A stretch of 35,256 bases of DNA, from positions 1 to 35,256 of IMG/VR virus record IMGVR_UViG_3300025093_000062; one strand, 5' to 3'. Positions 1 through 8,537 of this stretch are shown here, piece by piece. How positions within the stretch are numbered: position 1 is the stretch's first letter; the number at the start of each line of letters is the position of its first letter. This DNA is from a virus. The notes under the pieces were generated by a model that searched no databases, was not told the DNA's origin, and saw nothing but the letters and a program-made list of their open reading frames with translations. The position numbers were made by a program, and so were the translations under genes.

Positions 1-79
1 AATTTTATATAAATGCAAGAATTAAAAGATACTTTTACATACATAAAGGGAAAAGACCACCACGAACTAGGATTTTATC
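1..79 (+). promoter_or_regulatory. AT-rich leader before the first fibre gene
   Basis: This AT-rich stretch precedes the first fibre gene. A weak AGGA sits about 8 bases before the ATG at 80. A 24-codon ORF runs from an ATG at 13 to a stop at 85-87, overlapping the fibre start, but it has no visible ribosome-binding site. GACCACCAC lies at 55-63, a string that recurs near other starts in this window. No confident -35/-10 promoter can be read, and the region may simply be cut by the window edge. Confidence 0.3.
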
Positions 80-2518
80 ATGGCTAAACGTACTAAATCA
101 TATGGATTAAACAACCCCTTACAAGACGTATTTCCTGTGCCTATTGTGGCACAACGAGCACCTACTACAAGCGATACTAATTATGAAGTTGGTCAGCAAT
201 GGGTTGATCAAAGCGGAGGAACTATTTATGGCCTCGTTTCTGTTTCTTCTGGAAGCGCTACATGGGCTTTAACGGGTCCTGGTTCTTCTGATGTCGACAC
301 TTTGACACCAGATGCTGGTGATACCCCAGTAAGCGCCTCTAGCGGCACGATTGGGATCGTTGGCGGTACTAACATTACAACAACTGGATCGAATTCTACT
401 TCTCCTCACCAAATTTCTATTGCTGTAGATGATGCTATTACTTTAGCTACTTCTGTCACTTCTCCTCTTTATACGGTGGCAGCAGCAACAGATCTTTCCA
501 TTACAGGAGTTGCAGGACAAGACGTTATTGTTACTTTAGGGGGATCAGCGGGAGCGGAAAACTTTATTGTGGAAGCAGGAGATGGAACGGATTTATGGAC
601 TGTGGATTCTTCGGGTACGATTACATTTTCATCTTTAACTGTTACTGGAGCATTTGCCCAAACGGGAGGAACATTTAATGTAGGGCAAGATAACGCTGCA
701 AATGCCATCAACATTGGAGGAGGAACCACAGCTAGAGCGATTGCAATTGGAAATAGTACAGGAGCTCATACAATTGCTCTTGGGAACTCAAGTGCAGGCG
801 CTGCGACATGGGATAGCGCTGCTGGAATCTCTATTGATGCTGCAACCGCTTCTAACTTTACAGTTACTGGAGCTTCTGAAAATCTAACGCTAGCCTCTGC
901 TGGAGGCTCAGTAGCCATTTCGGCTACTGAAGATGCTGCAAGCGCTATTAGCTTAACAGCAAATGGGGGAACTTCTGAGACGATTGTTCTTACTGCTTCA
1001 CAAGGAATAGGAGTAGATTCTATTACCTTAGATTCAACTGCAGGAGGGCTTACGCTTTCCGCAGCATTAGCAAGTGATGATGCAATTAATCTCACAGCAA
1101 GCGCTGGAGGAGTTGATATTGATGGAGCTCTTCAAGTTAATATTGCTTCTTCTGAAGATGCGGCAGATGCTATTCGCTTAAATGCTTCTGCTGGAGGAAT
1201 TGATATTGATGCCACAGGAGAAGCTGGTCAAGACATTACTGTCACAAATACGGGAGGTTCCGTTGGAATTTCTGCAAGTGAAGATGCCGCCGATGCAGTA
1301 ACAATTGCCGCAACAGCAGGAGGAATCGATATCACCGCAACTGGAGAAGCAGCCCAAGATATTGACATTTCTAATACAGGGGGCTCAGTTAATATTTCTG
1401 CAACCGAAGATACTGCGGATGCGATTACTATTGCTGCCACAGCAGGAGGAATCGATATCACCGCTACGGGCGCTGCTGCTGAAGACTTGGATTTAACGTG
1501 CACAAATGGGTCTGTTAACGTAACAGCCGGAGAAGCCGACGCCGCTGCTATTACTCTTCAAGCAGCTTCTGGAGGGCTTGATATTGATACAGGACTCGCA
1601 ATCATTGGAGATGCTGCAGGAAATATTGAGCTTAATTCATCTGCAGGGCAAATTCTCATTGGAAACGACGACGTGGATCAAAACGCTTCGTTTGCAACAG
1701 ATGGAGAACGTACGGTTACCGTAGGAAGTACTAATGGCGCTGCCTCGCTTGTTCTTCAATCGGGCACAGGTAAAACAACAATGACAGGAACCGTTCAGCA
1801 AATTGATTGTAATTTTATAGGAGCCGCTGGAGTCTATGTTCCTTCTTTTAATATGGATTCTCTTGCCCTAGTTGCTACTAATGCAGGAGGTGTGCCAAGT
1901 GGAACTGATACAGATGTCAATAATGTTATGATTCAAGGAGGGTATGTTCTCCAACAGTATAATATAGGCACTCAGTCTATTCTTCAACCTATTATGACTG
2001 CTAATGGTTTAGCTATTAATGGAGACCAAACTAATACCGAAGGACTAGAATTTAATATTCCTTATTTACAATACACCATTGGAACAAGCGCAGCTTTTTT
2101 TATTGAGCTTGGCCTTTATATTAACGATATGGATGGTGCAGCCCCTTATGTGGTTGGATTTAGAAAAACGGAAGCTAACAATGCAACTTTTGATAGTTAC
2201 ACTGACTATGCCACAATTGGAATGATTGCCGCTTCTTCTACTACTAATATTGTGACAGCAACTGAACTTAATTCAGGTGGGCAAACAGTTACCGATACCA
2301 CAGATGCATGGGGAGGAGATGGATCCACTAATACACTAGCTGTTCTTGTGGATGCATCAGGAAACGTTACTTACACAATCGGAGGAGCAGCGCCTTCGGC
2401 ATCCGCAGCCTTTCAATTTGATAATACGGATGTAGTGATTCCATTCATTAGAATTGGACATAGTGCAAGCGCAACAGATGTTGCAATCACTTCATTAAGA
2501 ATAGGATTCCAAGCCTAA
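80..2518 (+). CDS. Tail fibre/appendage protein with beta-repeat shaft (812 aa)
   Basis: This is a structural appendage, probably a trimeric fibre or spike used for adsorption. The N-terminus (about residues 1-70) looks like a tail-anchor domain: a PLQ motif, then RAPTTSDTN, and a later WVDQ and TWALTGPG. The same pattern starts the protein at 5573. Residues about 75-560 are low-complexity Gly/Ala/Ser/Thr/Asp beta repeats of the GGIDI and EDAADAI type, typical of beta-helical or beta-prism shafts. The last about 220 residues are not repetitive and look like a compact tip domain that could bind a receptor. It is the first gene of a co-directional fibre cluster. The exact family and receptor are unknown. 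Several long antisense ORFs across it are codon-bias shadows. Confidence 0.8.
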   Translation: MAKRTKSYGLNNPLQDVFPVPIVAQRAPTTSDTNYEVGQQWVDQSGGTIYGLVSVSSGSATWALTGPGSSDVDTLTPDAGDTPVSASSGTIGIVGGTNITTTGSNSTSPHQISIAVDDAITLATSVTSPLYTVAAATDLSITGVAGQDVIVTLGGSAGAENFIVEAGDGTDLWTVDSSGTITFSSLTVTGAFAQTGGTFNVGQDNAANAINIGGGTTARAIAIGNSTGAHTIALGNSSAGAATWDSAAGISIDAATASNFTVTGASENLTLASAGGSVAISATEDAASAISLTANGGTSETIVLTASQGIGVDSITLDSTAGGLTLSAALASDDAINLTASAGGVDIDGALQVNIASSEDAADAIRLNASAGGIDIDATGEAGQDITVTNTGGSVGISASEDAADAVTIAATAGGIDITATGEAAQDIDISNTGGSVNISATEDTADAITIAATAGGIDITATGAAAEDLDLTCTNGSVNVTAGEADAAAITLQAASGGLDIDTGLAIIGDAAGNIELNSSAGQILIGNDDVDQNASFATDGERTVTVGSTNGAASLVLQSGTGKTTMTGTVQQIDCNFIGAAGVYVPSFNMDSLALVATNAGGVPSGTDTDVNNVMIQGGYVLQQYNIGTQSILQPIMTANGLAINGDQTNTEGLEFNIPYLQYTIGTSAAFFIELGLYINDMDGAAPYVVGFRKTEANNATFDSYTDYATIGMIAASSTTNIVTATELNSGGQTVTDTTDAWGGDGSTNTLAVLVDASGNVTYTIGGAAPSASAAFQFDNTDVVIPFIRIGHSASATDVAITSLRIGFQA
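1150..1530 (+). repeat. 126-bp tandem coding repeats in fibre shaft
   Basis: About three units of 126 bp (42 codons) lie in tandem inside the first fibre gene. A 26-base stretch beginning ACAGCAGGAGG is identical at 1313-1338 and 1439-1464, and a diverged copy begins near 1187, keeping the same 126-bp period. Each unit encodes a GGIDI...GGSV...EDAADAI block. Units that are this similar at the DNA level can change in number by recombination or slippage, which would lengthen or shorten the shaft. Confidence 0.8.
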
Positions 2519-2534
2519 GAATTTAGGAGGAAAA

Positions 2535-2753
2535 ATGGAATGTGCAGTTCACAATATGATAGAAATTTTTATGGATGGAGAAAAAGGAATGTATGCTTTT
2601 TCTATTCCTATAGGGTCTCAGTTTGATGAATGTCTAACAAAACTCAACGAACTTGAGACTTATTTAAAACAGCAACGAGAAGCTCAAAAAAAAGAAAAAG
2701 AAAATGTCAAAACCAAGTCAAATAAAAGCCGCTCTAGAAAGCGCAAAAAGTAG
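2535..2753 (+). CDS. Small protein with basic coiled-coil tail (72 aa)
   Basis: I do not recognise a family. The protein starts with a compact segment (about residues 1-40, including EIFMDGEKGMYAF) followed by a helical stretch and a very Lys/Arg-rich C-terminus ending SRSRKRKK. An ideal Shine-Dalgarno AGGAGG stands four bases before the ATG, so the start is secure. Its last 50 bases overlap the start of the next gene in another frame. Its position between fibre genes suggests an accessory structural or assembly role, but that is only context. Confidence 0.65.
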   Translation: MECAVHNMIEIFMDGEKGMYAFSIPIGSQFDECLTKLNELETYLKQQREAQKKEKENVKTKSNKSRSRKRKK

Positions 2754-3045
2754 TGATCATACCGGAGCGGGAGCAGCTTATGCAGCTTTAGGAAACGCTT
2801 TATCCCATAGTGCAGTGGGCTTGATTGTTTCTTCTACATTTGACGAATCTGTTTGGCTTTCAACAGATGGTACGAACGATATGATTTTGGTTCCTACAGG
2901 AGTAATGACTCTTTCTATTGCCTCAAACAAACAAGGCATAAGCCTTCTTTCTTTTCCTGTGGGAACCCAATTTTACTTAAAACAAGGGCCTGATGGCGCT
3001 CCTACAACTGGAGATATTGCTATTAGTGTCCTTTATGGAGAATAA
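2704..3045 (+). CDS. Small phage structural protein, paralogue A (113 aa)
   Basis: This is a small beta-rich protein of unknown function in the fibre cluster. Its second half follows the same pattern as the next gene: VWLSTDGTND, a hydrophobic run, SNKQG, FPVGTQFYLKQG, and an ISVLYGE ending, against LYVSFDGSTN, SNKIRE, ASGTQIYVKE and IEVAYGEG. The two are therefore tandem paralogues. The ATG at 2704 lies inside the previous gene with only an A-rich purine tract upstream, so translation is probably coupled. A role as a small tail or neck accessory subunit is plausible but not shown. Confidence 0.75.
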   Translation: MSKPSQIKAALESAKSSDHTGAGAAYAALGNALSHSAVGLIVSSTFDESVWLSTDGTNDMILVPTGVMTLSIASNKQGISLLSFPVGTQFYLKQGPDGAPTTGDIAISVLYGE

Positions 3046-3047
3046 GT

Positions 3048-3392
3048 ATGGCATATGGAACACGTATTGCATTTGAAGCAGTTAGAGAACTTGCGTTTGG
3101 AAGCATTTCGGGGACTTATGCCGGCGTTGGATCTCCCTTAGGCGATCATATTAGAATTCTTACTCTTCAAAATAGTTGTGATCAAGATTTATACGTTTCA
3201 TTTGATGGATCTACTAATCATCTTCGTATATCTGAAAACTCTTTTAAACTATTTGATTTCTCTTCTAACAAAATTCGCGAAGACGGTCTATTTTTGGCAT
3301 CAGGAACTCAAATTTATGTAAAAGAAGTTTCTTCCTCTGTCTCTAGCGGAACCTTTTGGATAGAGGTAGCTTACGGAGAGGGCGGTAAATAA
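3048..3392 (+). CDS. Small phage structural protein, paralogue B (114 aa)
   Basis: This is the tandem paralogue of the preceding protein, sharing the D-G-(S/T)-N turn near residue 55, the GTQ(F/I)Y(L/V)K strand and a terminal YGE motif. A GGAG seven bases before the ATG supports the start, and only two bases separate it from the previous stop. Its own stop overlaps the next ATG by one base (TAATG), which implies coupled translation with the large fibre gene. Function is unknown; the arrangement suggests a tail-associated beta-sandwich subunit used with the fibres. Confidence 0.75.
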   Translation: MAYGTRIAFEAVRELAFGSISGTYAGVGSPLGDHIRILTLQNSCDQDLYVSFDGSTNHLRISENSFKLFDFSSNKIREDGLFLASGTQIYVKEVSSSVSSGTFWIEVAYGEGGK

Positions 3393-5554
3393 TGTCTCAG
3401 CAAGGAAGATTAAGAGACATCGAAAGTGCTTTTGAAACTTTAACAGGAAATACGGGAGGAGCTGTTCAACCCGATGGTTCTGGTAATGTAAACCTTTTGG
3501 GATCTTCTCCTATTTCTGTCACAGGTAATCCAGGAACTTATACCTTAACGATTGATACTGATGGCACTCTCGCCATTACTTATACAGCAGATAGCGGGAG
3601 TGCAACTCCTTCAGGAGATAATTTAAACGTTTTAGGGGAGAGCGTTCAAGGGATTGAAACCTCTGGATCTGGCGCTACTCTTACTATAAGTGGAATTGAT
3701 GCGACAACTTCTCAAAAAGGCGTTTTAGAAACTTCTACAGATGCCGAAAGCATCGCTGGAAGCGCAACAGATGTCAGCGTTACTCCCTCTTCATTAGCTG
3801 CAAAATTAGGGACGCAAACCTCGAATGCTATCCCTTACGGGAATTCTACATCAGGCGCTTTTAATTGGACAGCAGGAGCTACAAATGGCCAACTTTTAAT
3901 AGGAGCCACTTCTAATCCTCCCCAATTTGCTTCAGTGACATCAATAGGGTCCACTATTGAAGTAACAGGAGGGGCTAATTCGCTTAATCTCGATCTTACT
4001 TCTAATGTTCAATCTACAGCGATTAATGGATGGAATGGATCTATTTTACAAACTCCATCAGTCAGTATTACTTCAGATGGAGCCACTATTACTTGCAGTG
4101 TAGAACAAGATGGAGGAGGAGATTTAACAGTTGTGTTCTCCGATGGATTTTATGACTGGGACACGACTCCAGCTGACACAGTCACGCTTACTGCGGGAAC
4201 GGATACATCTCCTCAAACTAATTATATTTATTTTTTGCAATCTACAAAAACCCTAACCGCTAGTACGTCTGGATTCCCTTCAGCCGAATACGCCCCTATT
4301 GCTACAGCGATTTGTCAAAGCGCCTCTTCTTTGCAAACAGAAGGTCCTTACAAGCAACAAAACTGGACAGATCACGTTGTTGATACAGATGAGCAAGGTC
4401 ATATAGAGCACCTAAACTTTTGGATTAGACAACAGGCAGCTACGTGGCTCAGTGGAGTCGCACAGACTTATACCATTACCCCCAATGTGGGGACTCCGGA
4501 CAACGTTTTTATTTCAACTACTGCAGGGGTAGCTCTTCAATTGCATGAAAATACAGTAGATTCCTTTGTAAACGCAGATGATTATTATGTGATCAATGAT
4601 TTCACCACCCCATATACCATAGTAAATGACTTGAATGCCCTGCTAACAGATTCTACGGGGGCAAGTATGTCGGGGAAATATTTTTCATTAGTTCTGTGGA
4701 TTTCAGTTAATAGTAATGGGGAAACAAAGAGATTTATTAACCTTCCTTCTGGAAGCTATTCTAATTCAACTGATTTAGATGAAGACCCAAGTAACTACAC
4801 GAACTTCACCATTCCCTCCGGATTTAAGAGCACCGGAATATTAGTGTCTCAATGGAAACTGAGACATCAAAACGCTTCTGGAGGAACGTGGACATCTATT
4901 GAAGAAGTAGACCTAAGAGGACAAATCCCTAGCCTAGCCGCCGGCGGAGAGAATGTCTCTCCAACGACATTTGACGATAGCTCATTTAGAATCTATGATA
5001 ATAGCGACAACACTAAACAAATTGCCTTTGAAGCCTCTTCCATTACTACAGCGACTACTCGTACCATTACCATGGTAGATGGTGATATTAATTTAGCTGA
5101 AGTCGCAACTACCTTTACAACCGACTCAGGAAACGCTACGCCTTCTTCTAATTCTATTAGCGTTGTTGGAAATGGAGTCGTTTCCACATCCGCAAGTGGG
5201 AGCACCATTACGATTAGTTCTAGCGGTGAAATTTCATGGAGCGTAGAAACCGGAACCACAGCTAATTTATCTAACAATACAGGAAATATTGGAAATAATG
5301 CATCAGGAGTTACTTTTACTCTTCCAGCAACCTCTTCAGTGGGGGATATTATAAGAATAACGGGATTACAAGCTTCATGGACAATCGCTCAAAATGCTGG
5401 TCAAACAATTTATGTAGGAAATCAATCGACTACAACGGGCGCGGGCGGCTCTTTATCCTCTACAAATACGAGAGATGCGGTTGAAATAGTCTGTGTAGTA
5501 ACAGATACGGATTATCAAGTTTTATCATCTATGGGAAATCTTACGGTGACATAA
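3392..5554 (+). CDS. Large tail fibre/spike protein (720 aa)
   Basis: The N-terminus (RDIESAFETLTGNTGG) leads into fibre modules of the type DSGSATPSGDNLNVLG, seen near residue 70 and again near 575. A segment at about residues 110-150 (STTSQKGVLETSTDAES-like) resembles spacers common in fibre proteins. The middle (about 240-520) is less repetitive and may be a folded domain. The last about 110 residues (WSVETGTTANL, then AQNAGQTIYVGNQ and GNLTVT at the end) match the C-terminus of the next protein, so this is a shared tip domain. The start overlaps the preceding stop by one base and follows a GGAGAGGG purine tract. Role in adsorption is inferred from architecture and neighbours. Confidence 0.8.
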   Translation: MSQQGRLRDIESAFETLTGNTGGAVQPDGSGNVNLLGSSPISVTGNPGTYTLTIDTDGTLAITYTADSGSATPSGDNLNVLGESVQGIETSGSGATLTISGIDATTSQKGVLETSTDAESIAGSATDVSVTPSSLAAKLGTQTSNAIPYGNSTSGAFNWTAGATNGQLLIGATSNPPQFASVTSIGSTIEVTGGANSLNLDLTSNVQSTAINGWNGSILQTPSVSITSDGATITCSVEQDGGGDLTVVFSDGFYDWDTTPADTVTLTAGTDTSPQTNYIYFLQSTKTLTASTSGFPSAEYAPIATAICQSASSLQTEGPYKQQNWTDHVVDTDEQGHIEHLNFWIRQQAATWLSGVAQTYTITPNVGTPDNVFISTTAGVALQLHENTVDSFVNADDYYVINDFTTPYTIVNDLNALLTDSTGASMSGKYFSLVLWISVNSNGETKRFINLPSGSYSNSTDLDEDPSNYTNFTIPSGFKSTGILVSQWKLRHQNASGGTWTSIEEVDLRGQIPSLAAGGENVSPTTFDDSSFRIYDNSDNTKQIAFEASSITTATTRTITMVDGDINLAEVATTFTTDSGNATPSSNSISVVGNGVVSTSASGSTITISSSGEISWSVETGTTANLSNNTGNIGNNASGVTFTLPATSSVGDIIRITGLQASWTIAQNAGQTIYVGNQSTTTGAGGSLSSTNTRDAVEIVCVVTDTDYQVLSSMGNLTVT

Positions 5555-5572
5555 CGGTAAAAGGAAAAAATA

Positions 5573-6271
5573 ATGGGAACAACTCCACTTAGACGCTCTC
5601 CTCTTCAACTTCCTGTTAACTCAGCGCAATTTTTAAGAACCTTTGTATATGACAGAGCTCCTACAAGTACAGATTGGAAAAACTTTCGGATTTCAGATTT
5701 ATGGATACATAGAAATCCTAATGGATCGCCTTCTTACGGATATTATGTATTAGTAGACAAACCAAGCCAAACAGGTGTATGGCTCGACCTTGGAGGGAGT
5801 GAAAGTGGTGACGTTCAATCTATTACTGGAGATAGTGGATCATCAATTAGTCCTGACGCTAGTGGCAACGTTAACGTTTTAGGAGGAAGTGGTATCACAA
5901 CTTCAGGAGATGGAGCTCAAACTTTAACAATTAATTCACTCAGTTCTGGATTTACGTGGAGTGTAGATACTTCAACTCCTATTACAGTTGCTGTAGGAGA
6001 GGGGCATTTTTCTAATGATTCTGGTCAGTTAGTTTATAACTTACCTTCAGCGGCGACGGTGGGGCAAGGATTTGCCTTTATCGATTTAGGGGGAAATGGC
6101 TTTCAAGTTCAAGCCAATGCAGGGCAAACCATTCGTATAGGAAATCAAGTAACGTCTTCTGGAGGAACTGTCACGAGTAGTGCGATTGGAGATGCTATTT
6201 TTATGGTATGTGGAGTAGAAGATACCAATTTTTTCTCATATGGGATACAAGGAAATTTAACACTAGCATAG
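5573..6271 (+). CDS. Short tail fibre with shared anchor and tip domains (232 aa)
   Basis: This protein combines an N-terminal anchor-like domain (RAPTSTDWKNFRISDLW, then GVWLDLGG) resembling the start of the first fibre, a short linker of the DSGSSISPDASGNVNVLGG type, and a C-terminal domain (WSVDTSTPI, QANAGQTIRIGNQ, GNLTLA at the end) that matches the 720-aa fibre. It is thus a miniature fibre assembled from modules of its neighbours. AAAGGAA lies upstream of the ATG. A plausible reading is an alternative or adaptor fibre sharing attachment and tip features, but no receptor is known. Confidence 0.78.
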   Translation: MGTTPLRRSPLQLPVNSAQFLRTFVYDRAPTSTDWKNFRISDLWIHRNPNGSPSYGYYVLVDKPSQTGVWLDLGGSESGDVQSITGDSGSSISPDASGNVNVLGGSGITTSGDGAQTLTINSLSSGFTWSVDTSTPITVAVGEGHFSNDSGQLVYNLPSAATVGQGFAFIDLGGNGFQVQANAGQTIRIGNQVTSSGGTVTSSAIGDAIFMVCGVEDTNFFSYGIQGNLTLA

Positions 6272-6278
6272 GTAAAAA

Positions 6279-6947
6279 ATGACACAGAATTCTATTAACA
6301 ATAGCGCCTCTTCTTTAGACATAGATAACCTAAACCTAGACGGGAATACTATTTCTAGCACCGACACAAATGGAAATATAATTTTAGCTCCTGATGGAAG
6401 TGGAACCGTATCGGTTACAACAGCTCCTATTGTTCCCTCTGGAGACCGAGCAGATTCCTTAGGTTCCGCAACCAATTCGTGGGATAATGTTTATGCAGAT
6501 GGGCTTACTTTTGATGATGGAACAAATGTGCTTTCTACATTTGTCGCCCTTACTTCCTTTACTCCTGAAATTGCTTTTGGAGGAGCAAGTGTTGGAGTGA
6601 CATATTCTAGTCAATATGGCCGCTATGCTCGTATTGGAAATATGGTGTATGTAACAGCCACTATTGTATTAACAAGTAAAGGAAGTTCCACAGGAACTGC
6701 TAGACTTATTACTCTTCCTTATTCGACTCCAGCAGGGGCAGCAAGTTTTGTTGCCGCTTTTAGTGTTTTGTGGTCAAATATAAATTTAAACACAAACTAC
6801 ACCCAAGTCACAGCTGCAATGGGAGCCTCTGTTAACACGATTGGATTTAGTGAATGTGGAGACAACGTGACACGCGCTTCCTTAACAGATGCTGAGTTTG
6901 CTAATGACACGTTAGTCACTGTCACGGGATGGTATATTACTTCCTGA
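6279..6947 (+). CDS. Tail fibre tip-type protein (222 aa)
   Basis: The first about 75 residues carry the DGSGTVSV and SGDRADSLGSATNSWDNVYA segments widely seen in phage fibre shafts. The rest (from about residue 90: FTPEIAFGGASVGVTYSSQ, RYARIGNMVYV, then SSTGTARLITLPY) is a C-terminal fibre domain pattern I have seen in many phage tail proteins. It is the last of the fibre cluster. Its TGA overlaps the next ATG by one base (TGATG), so the membrane protein that follows is translationally coupled. The ribosome site is weak. Confidence 0.75.
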   Translation: MTQNSINNSASSLDIDNLNLDGNTISSTDTNGNIILAPDGSGTVSVTTAPIVPSGDRADSLGSATNSWDNVYADGLTFDDGTNVLSTFVALTSFTPEIAFGGASVGVTYSSQYGRYARIGNMVYVTATIVLTSKGSSTGTARLITLPYSTPAGAASFVAAFSVLWSNINLNTNYTQVTAAMGASVNTIGFSECGDNVTRASLTDAEFANDTLVTVTGWYITS

Positions 6948-7324
6948 TGAAAATAAAAGAAGGCGCGTCCGCTTTATCAGCTTTTCTTATTATTATTTTC
7001 ACAGCTCTTTCGTTTGTGTTTGGAATTACTCATCACCACAACAAAGTAAAAAAAAATAAGCAACATGAAAAAAAAATAGAAAAGGAAAAAAGAAAAAAAG
7101 ACCGTTACTACAAAGACGTATTTGAGAAAGAAAAAAAAAGAAATGAGCGCATCTCTAAGGAAAAAGAAGAAAAGGAAAGAAAACTCAAAGAAGAGCTGGA
7201 TTATTATAAAAAGCTAGAAGACCCCTTGTGGCACTATTATAATCCTCACACAGACAAAGATGAAGTAGTGCCAGGACCTTATGACCCTGAACACCCTCCT
7301 ATTCCCCCTCCCCGAAGAAGATAA
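6947..7324 (+). CDS. Membrane-anchored coiled-coil protein, possible i-spanin (125 aa)
   Basis: A single hydrophobic segment (about residues 9-26) is followed by a HHH cluster, a long Lys/Glu-rich charged helix (about 30-90) and a proline-rich tail ending PPIPPPRRR. An N-terminal membrane anchor with an extended coiled coil is the layout of inner-membrane spanins (Rz-like), and phage lysis genes often follow fibre genes. No overlapping Rz1-type lipoprotein and no endolysin are seen nearby, so this is only a hypothesis. The start at 6947 overlaps the preceding stop; an alternative start at 6929 would add six residues. It runs directly into the convergent exonuclease gene with no spacer. Confidence 0.65.
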   Translation: MKIKEGASALSAFLIIIFTALSFVFGITHHHNKVKKNKQHEKKIEKEKRKKDRYYKDVFEKEKKRNERISKEKEEKERKLKEELDYYKKLEDPLWHYYNPHTDKDEVVPGPYDPEHPPIPPPRRR

Positions 7325-8203
7325 TTAACCCTTAGATGAAATACGATAAAAACCATTGGAACTTTTTTTGACGTATTTTTCTACATCTATCCCATCCATC
7401 TTCATTTGTTCGATATCATAACCTAAGCGTCCCGAACAAAATGTGACACTGTGATTAAACGCTCTAAAATTATTTCCATCTCCAAATTTTAGAATCTCTT
7501 TTTTAAGTTCTTTCTTTCTAAGTTCTGCTAGTTTAGCTACTTTATCGTGATCATCATACTCACTTAAAAGCTCTTTTAAAGAGGGATCATCAAGCTCCAC
7601 ATAGTCTTTTTCAGAAATTTTAGGAGCAATTCCCATTTGAACTTGCCTCCAAAACTCTGTAGCCTTGATTATCATTTCTTCTTGAAGAGAAGGTTGCGCA
7701 AACATTTCAATCATCATGCAACTCGCATACCGATAATCCCAAATAGCGAGTTGAGCTCTTTTTGGGTTTGCTAGCATAATTTGCCATTGGATTTGATGTT
7801 GCCAATAAAGAGGAACACTTTGCTTTTCTCTCGCATTATGTAGAACTTCTTCATTCACAGGACATTTGATTTCTACTAAAAATTCTTTGTCTATGTCATA
7901 TCCATCTAAAGACGCTCTAAAAAACGGGTTTTTTGTGTCTTCAACACAGAGAGGCTTTAAATTAAGAAGAGCATTTTTATTCACCCATTTTCTTGCTTTT
8001 TCTTCATTAGCAATCCCATGTTTCATTGGATTGGTGAGCTCTTTCTTTTTCCCAAACCCGCACTTTTCCTCCCATAGAGCATAAGGAGTCATATGGGGAT
8101 TGCTCCCCATAATAACAGCAATATCAGAGGCTCCTATCCCATTTTTTCTCCACTCAAGCCATTCGTTCCCACTTTGCCCTTCATTAAAAGAGACTATTTT
8201 CAT
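7325..8203 (-). CDS. YqaJ-family viral exonuclease (292 aa)
   Basis: This is a lambda-exonuclease-like nuclease of the PD-(D/E)xK fold, expected to resect double-stranded ends so that the ERF protein can anneal the resulting strands. Visible motifs are EWLEWRKNGIGASDIAVIMG near the N-terminus, a conserved helix Glu in ANEEKARKW, the catalytic D and ExK in FRASLDGYD and LVEIKCP (about residues 115-135), and the helix YWQHQIQWQIMLA after them. The start is set by AAGGAGG just upstream; a longer reading to 8266 lacks such a site. The first 20 bases overlap the end of ssb, so the operon reads ERF, SSB, exonuclease. Confidence 0.88.
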   Translation of the reverse strand: MKIVSFNEGQSGNEWLEWRKNGIGASDIAVIMGSNPHMTPYALWEEKCGFGKKKELTNPMKHGIANEEKARKWVNKNALLNLKPLCVEDTKNPFFRASLDGYDIDKEFLVEIKCPVNEEVLHNAREKQSVPLYWQHQIQWQIMLANPKRAQLAIWDYRYASCMMIEMFAQPSLQEEMIIKATEFWRQVQMGIAPKISEKDYVELDDPSLKELLSEYDDHDKVAKLAELRKKELKKEILKFGDGNNFRAFNHSVTFCSGRLGYDIEQMKMDGIDVEKYVKKSSNGFYRISSKG

Positions 8204-8537
8204 TAGATTCCTCCTTTTTCTGAGACGACCCTTTGGGAAGGAAATTAATAGAATGTGCCCATACACCCATTTTTACGGCGCTTACACCGTCTTTGGTTTG
8301 GTAAACATAAGGAACTTCTAACGCTCCTTTTACCAAAAGCCCCTTTCCCTTAGTTAAGTAAGAACTTATTTTCTCAAAGTCGCAAGCCTTTCCAGCAACG
8401 GAATACCAGACCACCTTTTCTTCTCCCCGTTGCCTTATATTTACACCCAGAGAAAAATTCATAAGTTTAAGTCCACTATCTAGAGTTTTAAATTCAGGCT
8501 CTTTAGAAACGAACCCTATCAAATCAATGTGTTGCAT
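8184..8537 (-). CDS. ssb: Single-stranded DNA-binding protein (117 aa)
   Basis: This is an OB-fold SSB that would coat single-stranded DNA during phage replication and recombination. The N-terminal pattern IDLIGFVSKEPEFK, the following MNFSLGVNIRQRGEEKVVWY and the KGLLVKGALEVPYVYQTKDG strand are typical of bacterial and phage SSB proteins. It is shorter than bacterial SSB (about 170 aa) because the disordered linker is brief. The C-terminus ends with acidic residues then SLF, reminiscent of but not identical to the usual DDDIPF tip. AGGAGG precedes the ATG. Ends overlap both neighbours, fitting a tight recombination operon. Confidence 0.9.
   Translation of the reverse strand: MQHIDLIGFVSKEPEFKTLDSGLKLMNFSLGVNIRQRGEEKVVWYSVAGKACDFEKISSYLTKGKGLLVKGALEVPYVYQTKDGVSAVKMGVWAHSINFLPKGSSQKKEESNENSLF

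Noticed and set aside
469-1503. Long minus-strand ORFs inside the first fibre gene (469-729, 766-1095, 1228-1503)
   Set aside because: They lie antisense to a clearly coding repeat protein, have no ribosome sites, and result from its repetitive codons.
1150-1530. CRISPR-like array from regular repeats
   Set aside because: The repeats are contiguous, 126 bp, in frame and protein-coding, with no unique spacers.
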